A stretch of 64,000 nucleotides of DNA from JANWHQ01 sp963775275 (GTDB lineage: Bacteria; Pseudomonadota; Alphaproteobacteria; Caulobacterales; Caulobacteraceae). Positions within the stretch are counted from its first letter, which is position 1; every line of letters begins with the position of its first letter. The stretch is from positions 124,001 to 188,000 of the forward strand of contig CAVZII010000004.1 in the NCBI GenBank assembly GCA_963775275.1. The letters run 5' to 3'. Both the position numbers and the translations under genes were made by a program. A model generated the notes under the pieces. The model saw only the letters and a list, made by a program, of their open reading frames with translations. It searched no databases and had not been told where the DNA came from. Shown here piece by piece: positions 58,314 through 64,000 of this stretch.

Positions 58314-59735
58314 ATGCCGAAGAGGACCGTTTTGTCGGACCCGCCGACCAAGATCCTGGTGATCGATGACGACCGGGACATGCGGTGGGCCATGCGGCAG
58401 ATGCTGACCCACACCGGCTTCGAGGTGGTGGAGGCCAGCGGCGGCGGGCCCGGCATCGAGCTGGCGACAAGCGCGCCGCCGGACGCGGTGCTCCTGGATA
58501 TGAACATGCCGGGGGTCGGGGGCGACGAGGTGTTGTTGCGCATCAAGCACCTCGACAAGAGCCTTCCGATCATCGTGGTGACGGCGTTCGGCACGATCCC
58601 CGGTGCGATCGAGGCGATCAGGACCGGGGCCTTCGAGTACATCACCAAGCCGTTTCGCAATGAGCAGCTCCTGGACGCCGTGCGCCGCGCCGTGGCGCGC
58701 CGGCGCTCCACCCCTCGCGCGCCGGCTGGCGGCCTCAGGTCCAGGATCACGGCGATGATGGGCGAGGGCCCGGCGATCCAGGCGCTCGTCGATGAAATGG
58801 AGGCCGTGGCCGGCACGGACTACTCGGTCTTGATCCACGGCGAGACCGGGGCGGGCAAGGAGGTCGTCGCGCACGGCCTGCACGAGGCCAGCCCGAGGGC
58901 CAAACGTCATTTCGTGGTCGTCGACTGCGGGGCGATCGTCGAGGCTCTCACCGACAGCGAATTCTTCGGTCACGAGAAAGGCGCCTTCACCGGCGCCGCG
59001 GGCCGTCGCCAGGGCTGGTTGGAGGAGGCGTCAGGCGGCGGCACGATCTTCTTGGACGAGGTCGGCAATCTCCCGCTGACCGGCCAGAAGGCTCTGTTGC
59101 GCGCGCTCGAGGAGCGGACCATCCACAGGGTCGGGAGCACCGCGTCCATCAAGCTGGACGTGCGGGTGGTCGCCGCCACGAACGACGACCTCAGGAGCCG
59201 CGCCGACACCGGCGGCTTTCGCGAGGATCTATTCTTCCGGCTCTCCGAATTCGTGATCCCGGTCCCGCCGCTACGGGACCGGCGCGAGGACATCGAGTTC
59301 CTCTCCCGCCGCTTCCTGGCCCAGACCCGTGAAACCCTCGCGCGACCGCCGATGGACATCGCTCCAGCCGCGCTGGACCTGCTGCGAAGCCATGATTGGC
59401 CCGGAAACGTGCGGGAGCTGCGCAACGTCATCCGTCGAGCGGCGCTGCGAGCCTCGGACACTGTCACGGCCAGCGCCGTCGCGGCGTGTCTGCGAGACCA
59501 CGCGGCCCGGCCGCAATCGGCTCCGACTCGAGCCGCCGTCGTCACGCCCCTGCGCCGCCGCGTCCAGGACAAGGTCCGTGATGTCGAGCGGGAGGCCGTG
59601 CTCGAGGCGCTCGAACGCGCGGGAGGCAACAAGGCCAAGGCCGCCCGTTCCCTCGGGATCGACTACAAGACCTATCGCGCCAAGCTGAAGACGCTCGGCG
59701 GGCACACCGTGGCGGCGGCCGATGTCCTCTGTTGA
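58314..59735 (+). CDS. Sigma54-dependent response regulator (NtrC-like) of the gas-vesicle cluster
   Basis: A 473-residue activator: receiver domain (residues 10-130, ILVIDDDRDMRWAMRQML, AVLLDMNMPGVGG, EYITKPFRNEQ), AAA+ domain (about 150-390) with Walker A HGETGAGKEVVAHGL, the sigma54 contact loop EKGAFTGAAGRRQG and Walker B GGTIFLDEVGNLPL, then a Fis-type helix-turn-helix (NKAKAARSLGIDYKTYRAKL). It begins the gas-vesicle region and probably drives the sigma54 promoter of gvpA. Its ATG has no strong ribosome binding site. The 3' end overlaps the gvpF/L gene by 14 bases. Confidence 0.95.
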   Translation: MPKRTVLSDPPTKILVIDDDRDMRWAMRQMLTHTGFEVVEASGGGPGIELATSAPPDAVLLDMNMPGVGGDEVLLRIKHLDKSLPIIVVTAFGTIPGAIEAIRTGAFEYITKPFRNEQLLDAVRRAVARRRSTPRAPAGGLRSRITAMMGEGPAIQALVDEMEAVAGTDYSVLIHGETGAGKEVVAHGLHEASPRAKRHFVVVDCGAIVEALTDSEFFGHEKGAFTGAAGRRQGWLEEASGGGTIFLDEVGNLPLTGQKALLRALEERTIHRVGSTASIKLDVRVVAATNDDLRSRADTGGFREDLFFRLSEFVIPVPPLRDRREDIEFLSRRFLAQTRETLARPPMDIAPAALDLLRSHDWPGNVRELRNVIRRAALRASDTVTASAVAACLRDHAARPQSAPTRAAVVTPLRRRVQDKVRDVEREAVLEALERAGGNKAKAARSLGIDYKTYRAKLKTLGGHTVAAADVLC

Positions 59736-60564
59736 GCCGCTCGCCGCCGATCACGCCCAGGTCCCCGAGGCGGTCGTCCTCTTCGCGTTCATCGAGGCCG
59801 GCAGGACGATCGCGCGGCCGAGCCCAGAACGGGTGAACACGGACCCGAGGCCGATCGTGCATCGGGCGGGGTCGATCGCGGCCATGGTGGGCATGGTCCC
59901 CCTGGCCGACTATTGCGGGGCGGAGGCGGAACGCAACCTGTCCGACGTGGAGTGGCTGGCGCCGCGGGCGTGGCGCCACGCGGCCATCCTGCGCGAAGCC
60001 ATGCTGGAATCGGCCGTGTTCCCCGCGCCGTTCGGGACGCTCTACGCCAGCCTAGGAAGCCTGACCGCGTTCATGGCGGCGCACGAGGCGACCATCGCCA
60101 GGTTCCTGCAAGACGCCGCGGGCAAGGAGGAGTGGGGACTGAAGGCGACGGCGGACCTCGGCGGCCAAGACGTCCTTGAGACCCACGCCGCCAGAACCTG
60201 GCCGGACTGGCCGCTGCTGACGCCCGGCGTGCGCTACATGCGACTGTGCCGGGATAGGCCGGCGCTGCTCGACCTCGCCCGGGCCAAGGCCAGGGACGCG
60301 GTGGCCGACCTGATCGCAGATCTTGAATCTCCGGCGATCGCCGTGCGCCAGCTTGGCCCGACGCGCGGCGCCGACGACGGTCAGGACGATTGCATTGCCC
60401 GCTATGCCTTGCTCGTTCCCGCCGCAGGAGCGGTCGAATTGCACGAGTGGGTGGACGCGATGGGCGCCATGCTCGCCCGGGAAGGCGTCGGGATCTCGCT
60501 GACGGGCCCGTGGCCGCCCTTCAGTTTCCGCCCCGACCTGCCCGCGGCTCCGCCGGTCGGTTGA
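59722..60564 (+). CDS. Gas vesicle protein of the GvpF/GvpL family
   Basis: A 280-residue assembly protein. PLADYCGAEAERNLSDVEWL, APRAWRHAAILREAMLESAV, FPAPFGTLYASLGSLTAFMA and KEEWGLKATADL are typical GvpF/L features, and the C-terminal half has the second beta domain (DDCIARYALLVPAAGAVELH, GVGISLTGPWPPFSF). These proteins contact GvpA during gas-vesicle nucleation. Overlap with the regulator gene suggests translational coupling; F versus L cannot be decided from sequence alone. Confidence 0.88.
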   Translation: MSSVEPLAADHAQVPEAVVLFAFIEAGRTIARPSPERVNTDPRPIVHRAGSIAAMVGMVPLADYCGAEAERNLSDVEWLAPRAWRHAAILREAMLESAVFPAPFGTLYASLGSLTAFMAAHEATIARFLQDAAGKEEWGLKATADLGGQDVLETHAARTWPDWPLLTPGVRYMRLCRDRPALLDLARAKARDAVADLIADLESPAIAVRQLGPTRGADDGQDDCIARYALLVPAAGAVELHEWVDAMGAMLAREGVGISLTGPWPPFSFRPDLPAAPPVG

Positions 60565-60572
60565 GCCGTCTG

Positions 60573-62060
60573 ATGCCTGTCGCCACTCTCGACCACGAGA
60601 GCTTCTTCCACGCGGCGATGGCGACGATCCCCTCGTCGATCCTGATCTTCGACGAGCGGCTGTCGGTGGTGATGGTCAACCAGAACTTCCTGGAGAAATC
60701 GCGTGGCAGCCTGGACTCCACCCTCGGGCGGCGACTGCATGAGATTTTCCCGCCGGCGTTCCAGGACACGCCGCTGGACCAGCAAATCCGCGAGGTCATC
60801 GTCACGGGCGTCACCTTGCACCGGCAACGCATGACCTATCGCGCGCCGGGCGTCTCGCTGCGAATTTACGCCTACAGCATTTGTCCGCTTCAGCTGCGGA
60901 GCGGCTCGCGGGGGGCGATCCTGGTCATGGACGACGTGACCGACCTGCTCCAGCTCGGGGAGGAGGTCCGGCGGATGCAGCTGCATCTGGCCAGCATCGT
61001 GGACTGCGCGGGAGACCTGATCGTCTCCACCGATCCCAACGGGTCGATCATGACCTGGAACACGGCGGCCCAGCGAGCCACCGGCCATCCGGAGTCGGCG
61101 ATGCGCGAGCGATTGCTCGCCAATCAGATCGAGGCCCCCGAAAACCTCGAGGCCATGGAGTGCTTCCGAGAGGTCGGGAGGATCGATGAGCGCCGGTCGG
61201 TGGAGTGGCCGCTGCGCTGCCGCGACGGTGGAAGCATCCCAGTGTCCTGGCGCCTGTCGCGGATGACAAGCAGCGCCGGAGAGGTCACGGGCGTGGTGGT
61301 CGTCGGACGCAATCTCGTCGAGCAGCGGGCCTTGGAAGCCCAGATGCACCAGGCGGAGAAGCTGGCGGCTCTTGGCAGGGTCATCGGCGGCATAGCTCAC
61401 GAGATCCGCAATCCCCTGGGCGTCAGCTCCGCCGCCGCCCAGCTGATGAGGCGTGCGAACACCTCCCCCGCCCTGATGGAGGAATGCATCGAGAAGGTCG
61501 TCAGCGGCGTCGACCGCGCCTCGCTCGTGGTCGAAAGCCTGCTGCGCTTCGCCCGTCCCGGTCCGATCCGGGAGACGACGCGCGTCAACATGCTCGAGGT
61601 CCTCGAGAACGCCTTGATGTTCGCGTCCGGCGAGATGGCCGCCGGCACTACGGTCAAATGGTCGCCGGCGCGTCCGGCCCGCCCGATCTACGCCGAAGGC
61701 GTACAAAACCTGCTCGAACTGGTCATGATCAACCTCTTTGTGAACGGATTCCAGGCGATGCCGCGGGGCGGCGAGCTGACCATCTGCACGTCGACCAACC
61801 CTTCCGAGATTCTGATCGAGATCGGCGACAGCGGCCCAGGGATACCCGAGTCCCACGCGTCGAAGATCTTCGACCCGTTCTTCACCACGCGCAGTGACAG
61901 CCGCAGATTGGGGCTGGGCCTCTCCGTTTCCCACTCCATCGTGCAGCAGCACGGCGGGGAATTGACCGTGCGGACGTCGCCTGGGGAAGGCGCCGTCTTC
62001 ATGGCGCGCCTGCCCCGCGCCCGGCGGCCCGCGCCCGCGCGAAGGGCCGGCGGACCGTGA
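60573..62060 (+). CDS. NtrB-like PAS histidine kinase of the gas-vesicle cluster
   Basis: A 495-residue soluble kinase. Two PAS domains (residues about 20-130 ATIPSSILIFDERLSVVMVN; 140-260 DCAGDLIVSTDPNGSIMTWN) lead to the phosphoacceptor LAALGRVIGGIAHEIRNPLG and an ATPase with LLELVMINLFVNGFQAMPRG, IGDSGPGIPESHASKIFDPF and LGLGLSVSHSIVQQHGGELT. With no transmembrane segment it probably senses an intracellular signal (redox, energy or oxygen). It likely phosphorylates the NtrC-like regulator and/or the adjacent receiver. Start MPVATLDHE lies 8 bases after the GvpF/L stop. Confidence 0.92.
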   Translation: MPVATLDHESFFHAAMATIPSSILIFDERLSVVMVNQNFLEKSRGSLDSTLGRRLHEIFPPAFQDTPLDQQIREVIVTGVTLHRQRMTYRAPGVSLRIYAYSICPLQLRSGSRGAILVMDDVTDLLQLGEEVRRMQLHLASIVDCAGDLIVSTDPNGSIMTWNTAAQRATGHPESAMRERLLANQIEAPENLEAMECFREVGRIDERRSVEWPLRCRDGGSIPVSWRLSRMTSSAGEVTGVVVVGRNLVEQRALEAQMHQAEKLAALGRVIGGIAHEIRNPLGVSSAAAQLMRRANTSPALMEECIEKVVSGVDRASLVVESLLRFARPGPIRETTRVNMLEVLENALMFASGEMAAGTTVKWSPARPARPIYAEGVQNLLELVMINLFVNGFQAMPRGGELTICTSTNPSEILIEIGDSGPGIPESHASKIFDPFFTTRSDSRRLGLGLSVSHSIVQQHGGELTVRTSPGEGAVFMARLPRARRPAPARRAGGP

Positions 62061-62446
62061 AAGCCGCCGACCACCCCTCCCCCACCGAGCGCGCCCTGGT
62101 CGTCGATGACGACCAGGAGATGTGCTGGATCCTGGAGATCACCCTCGCCAGCGTTGGCTGCATCGCCACCGTGGCGGGGTCGGCTCAAGCCGCCATCGCC
62201 CTGACGACCGGACATGCCTTCCCGATCGCGTTTGTAGACGCCCGGCTCCCCGACATGGACGGCCTGCGGCTTGTGGAGGAGCTCCGGTGCCTACAGCCGG
62301 GGATGAGGATCATCGTCATCTCCGGATACTTCTTCGAAGACGACGAGCGCATCTGCGAGGCCATCCAGGCCTCGAAGATCCACGGGTTCCTGGCCAAGCC
62401 GTTCGAGATCGACGCCATCCTCGACGCCGCCAAGGCGAGGGGATGA
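62057..62446 (+). CDS. Stand-alone receiver-domain protein
   Basis: A 129-residue receiver with GTG start coupled to the kinase stop (GTGA). ALVVDDDQEMCWILEITLA gives the acidic pair, IAFVDARLPDMDGLRLVEEL the phospho-Asp and HGFLAKPFEIDAILDAA the Lys. It has no output domain, so it may be a phosphate sink or intermediate between the NtrB-like kinase and the NtrC-like regulator, by inference from its position. Confidence 0.88.
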   Translation: MKAADHPSPTERALVVDDDQEMCWILEITLASVGCIATVAGSAQAAIALTTGHAFPIAFVDARLPDMDGLRLVEELRCLQPGMRIIVISGYFFEDDERICEAIQASKIHGFLAKPFEIDAILDAAKARG

Positions 62447-62468
62447 CGGGAATCGCCACCCTTAAATC

Positions 62469-62494
62469 ACGGGCGGCGACGCCCGTCTTCTTCT
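62469..62494 (+). terminator. Hairpin terminator after the receiver gene
   Basis: acgggcg (62469-62475), gcga loop, cgcccgt (62480-62486), then cttcttct. It separates the kinase-receiver transcript from the gvpA promoter that starts about 90 bases later. Confidence 0.7.
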
Positions 62495-62581
62495 CCCGCC
62501 ACTCCCGCCAGGCGAGCGCGCAGGAATCGCAACAAATTGTTTTAGAATGACTTTTGTCCTTCTCCTTCGCGGCCCGTCGAT

Positions 62582-62596
62582 TGGCTGCTCCCTTGC
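62582..62596 (+). promoter_or_regulatory. Sigma54 promoter of gvpA
   Basis: TGGCTGCTCCCTTGC matches the sigma54 pattern with GG and GC at the required 10-base spacing (consensus TGGCACG-N4-TTGC). It lies 80 bases before the gvpA ATG. The palindrome-like aacaaattgtt at 62531-62541, about 50 bases further upstream, is a possible activator site. The neighbouring NtrC-like regulator is the obvious candidate activator. Confidence 0.75.
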
Positions 62597-62675
62597 AAGG
62601 GGAAGAGCGTCGAGGCCGCTGCGGCGTCTTCGGCGGCCGTGCACAGCCCCCTGTGCGCATTCAAGGAGAAGCAGT

Positions 62676-62894
62676 ATGGCGCGAGTTCAGAAGTCAACCA
62701 ACTCGTCCAGCCTCGCCGAGGTGGTCGATCGGATCCTCGACAAGGGCATCGTCATCGACGCCTGGGTCAAGGTTTCGCTGGTCGGGATCGAGCTGATCAC
62801 CATCGAGGCCCGTGTGGTGGTGGCGTCGGTCGAGACCTACCTGAAGTACGCGGAAGCCGTGGGACTGACGGCGTCAGCCGCGACCCCCGCCTAA
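62676..62894 (+). CDS. gvpA: Gas vesicle structural protein GvpA
   Basis: The main shell protein of gas vesicles, 72 residues, with AAGGAG before the ATG. SSSLAEVVDRILDKGIVIDA, WVKVSLVGIELITIEARVVV and ASVETYLKYAEAVGLT agree with GvpA from cyanobacteria and other alphaproteobacteria almost residue for residue. It is hydrophobic and forms the ribbed shell that excludes water. It is preceded by a sigma54 promoter and followed by a hairpin. Confidence 0.98.
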   Translation: MARVQKSTNSSSLAEVVDRILDKGIVIDAWVKVSLVGIELITIEARVVVASVETYLKYAEAVGLTASAATPA

Positions 62895-62911
62895 GCGGCG
62901 CCCGGGAAACT

Positions 62912-62948
62912 GCCGGGGGAGAGGCCGTCCTGGACGTTCGCCCCCGGC
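62912..62948 (+). terminator. Hairpin directly after gvpA
   Basis: gccggggg (62912-62919) and cccccggc (62941-62948) pair around a 21-base loop, 17 bases after the gvpA stop. It could be a leaky terminator or a 3' stabiliser that raises gvpA mRNA above the downstream genes, as expected for a shell protein needed in large excess. No T tract follows, so the stabiliser role is more likely. Confidence 0.5.
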
Positions 62949-62989
62949 GGCGACCCAATCCTTTCGCCATCCCACCTGGAGGAACAGTC

Positions 62990-63481
62990 ATGGCGAGCAT
63001 GACGCAGGACTTTGGACGCCTCGCCGGCGGTATCGCGTCGAGCCGTACGGACAGGATCGAGGCGGCCCCCAAACGCCGCAAAGCCGCCGCCGATCGCCAC
63101 ACGGCGGTCGGCGCGTCGCTGAAGGATCTGAAGACCTCCCGCGTTCGAGCCGGCCACGCACACCGCACGGCGGCCACGGCGGCGCGCAAGGGTCGGCATG
63201 CGGAGGTCCGCGCACTCCTGACTCGGTTCCGACGCCATCGTGAAACCTGGCGCCGTCATTACCTTACCGAGGCGGCGACCTTCATGCGCGACCTGACCGC
63301 CGGAGTGGCGGAGCTGCGCGACGCCTTCGGCGCCAGCCAGCGCAACCGCGCGACGGCCCGGCGCGAGGCCGTCCGGGCGCTTTGGAAGCGGCTGGGTGAA
63401 TATGGCCGCGATCGTCGCGAGGCCTCGGCCGCATGGCGGGGCTCCCGGCCCAGGCACGCCGCGCACGAGCGTTCGGCATGA
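62990..63481 (+). CDS. Basic helical protein between gvpA and gvpN, GvpC-like candidate
   Basis: A 163-residue, Arg/Ala-rich protein with GGAGGAA before its ATG. After a polar N-terminus, residues about 60-150 are predicted helical (RHAEVRALLTRFRRHRETWR, FMRDLTAGVAELRDAFGASQ, RREAVRALWKRLGEYGRDRR). Its position matches genes for shell-reinforcing GvpC in other clusters, but I do not see the five clear 33-residue repeats of cyanobacterial GvpC. It overlaps gvpN by 4 bases (ATGA). Identity as GvpC is a hypothesis. Confidence 0.75.
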   Translation: MASMTQDFGRLAGGIASSRTDRIEAAPKRRKAAADRHTAVGASLKDLKTSRVRAGHAHRTAATAARKGRHAEVRALLTRFRRHRETWRRHYLTEAATFMRDLTAGVAELRDAFGASQRNRATARREAVRALWKRLGEYGRDRREASAAWRGSRPRHAAHERSA

Positions 63482-64000
63482 GCGCGGCTCTCGCCCGGAG
63501 CCTGGAACCGCGTCCCGGCGACCCTGAGGGCGAGGACGACGGCGCCCTCGCCCTGGAGGCCGGCGATGCGTTCGTGACCTCGCCGGCTATTCAGGCGATC
63601 ACAGAGCGGGCCCTGGCCTATCTCAACGCCGGATATGCGGTGCATCTCAGCGGCCCCGCCGGCACGGGGAAGACGACGCTCGCCTTCCACGTCGCCGCTC
63701 AACTCGGGCGGCCGACAATCCTGCTGCACGGCGACCACGAGTTCGGCAGCTCGGACCTGGTCGGGCGTGAGGGCGGCTATCGCAAGTCGAGAGTCGTCGA
63801 CAACTACATCGCCTCGGTGGTCCGGCTCGAGGAGGAGGGGCGCGCGCTGTGGATCGACAACCGGATCACCACCGCGTGCCGGCTGGGGCATTCGCTGATC
63901 TACGACGAGTTCAACCGAAGCCGGGCCGAAGCGAACAATCCCTTCCTTAGCATCCTGTCCGAAGGGGTGCTGAACGTGCCTCGGCTGCATGGCCGGGGCG
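63478..64000 (+). CDS. gvpN: Gas vesicle AAA+ ATPase GvpN, partial
   Basis: The start MSAALARSLEPRPG overlaps the previous stop. FVTSPAIQAITERALAYLNA, the Walker A GPAGTGKTTLAFHVA, LLHGDHEFGSSDLVGREGGY and a Walker B-like ITTACRLGHSLIYDEFNRSR identify a MoxR-type AAA+ GvpN. The window ends before the C-terminal part, so length and sensor motifs are not visible. GvpN is needed for vesicle growth beyond small bicones in studied systems. Confidence 0.95.
   Translation, partial: MSAALARSLEPRPGDPEGEDDGALALEAGDAFVTSPAIQAITERALAYLNAGYAVHLSGPAGTGKTTLAFHVAAQLGRPTILLHGDHEFGSSDLVGREGGYRKSRVVDNYIASVVRLEEEGRALWIDNRITTACRLGHSLIYDEFNRSRAEANNPFLSILSEGVLNVPRLHGRG

Overview
The window is GC-rich, densely packed alphaproteobacterial chromosome. 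It most resembles the Caulobacteraceae, probably Phenylobacterium or a close relative. The evidence is the secE-nusG-rplK-rplA / rplJ-rplL-rpoB block, the murA-DUF2948-hisD-UPF0262-infA-maf-RNase E/G-yacG arrangement, an ExbB-ExbD-TonB operon with a very proline-rich TonB, paired DUF6152 proteins, HWE/HisKA_2-type signalling and two EcfG-like promoter matches. The genus is an inference; no rRNA gene is present to settle it.

Layout. 1-11.5 kb: rpoB (cut by the window edge and carrying a one-base frameshift), rplL, rplJ, then a p-cresol-type flavocytochrome operon lying between rplJ and rplA, then rplA, rplK, nusG, secE and tRNA-Trp, almost all on the minus strand. 11.7-15.6 kb (plus): a P-loop/sulfotransferase-like protein, an FAD monooxygenase, a MarR regulator and folD. 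15.6-22.2 kb (minus): an Mla-type lipid transport operon, a 106-bp tandem repeat array, the tonB-exbD-exbB operon and tRNA-Phe. 22.2-28.3 kb (minus): yacG, RNase E/G-like, maf, infA, UPF0262, hisD, DUF2948, murA and a small basic protein. 28.4-30.3 kb (plus): tRNA-Thr and a frameshifted esterase. 30.3-35.4 kb (minus): a three-gene module of CYTH-CHAD protein, truncated PPDK-like protein and DUF47/PhoU-like protein, which looks like an uncharacterised phosphate or polyphosphate phosphotransfer system. 35.7-38.9 kb (minus): a glycine-zipper envelope protein, two palindromic elements, and groEL-groES behind a sigma32-like promoter and a degenerate CIRCE operator.

39.5-57 kb is mixed metabolism and envelope genes: a histidine kinase, a GlsB-like protein, a frameshifted CPA1 antiporter, two paralogous DUF6152/partner pairs (43.6-44.9 kb and 55.7-57.1 kb), a GST, a UPF0104 protein, a GMC oxidoreductase, pirin, both methylmalonyl-CoA mutase subunits, a receiver protein, a CPBP protease and a 421-residue protein that may be a degenerate GGDEF/EAL relative. 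After an AT-rich junction and a decayed glycosyltransferase (57.1-58.1 kb), the rest of the window is a gas-vesicle cluster: NtrC-like activator, GvpF/L, NtrB-like kinase, lone receiver, a sigma54 promoter, gvpA, a GvpC-like basic helical protein and gvpN (cut by the window end). The sigma54 promoter before gvpA, beside a sigma54 activator and its likely kinase, suggests a self-contained regulatory circuit.

Three genes (rpoB, the esterase, the antiporter) are each broken by a single extra base. Because rpoB is essential, uncorrected sequence error is the simplest explanation. No CRISPR array, rRNA, transposase or complete insertion sequence was seen.
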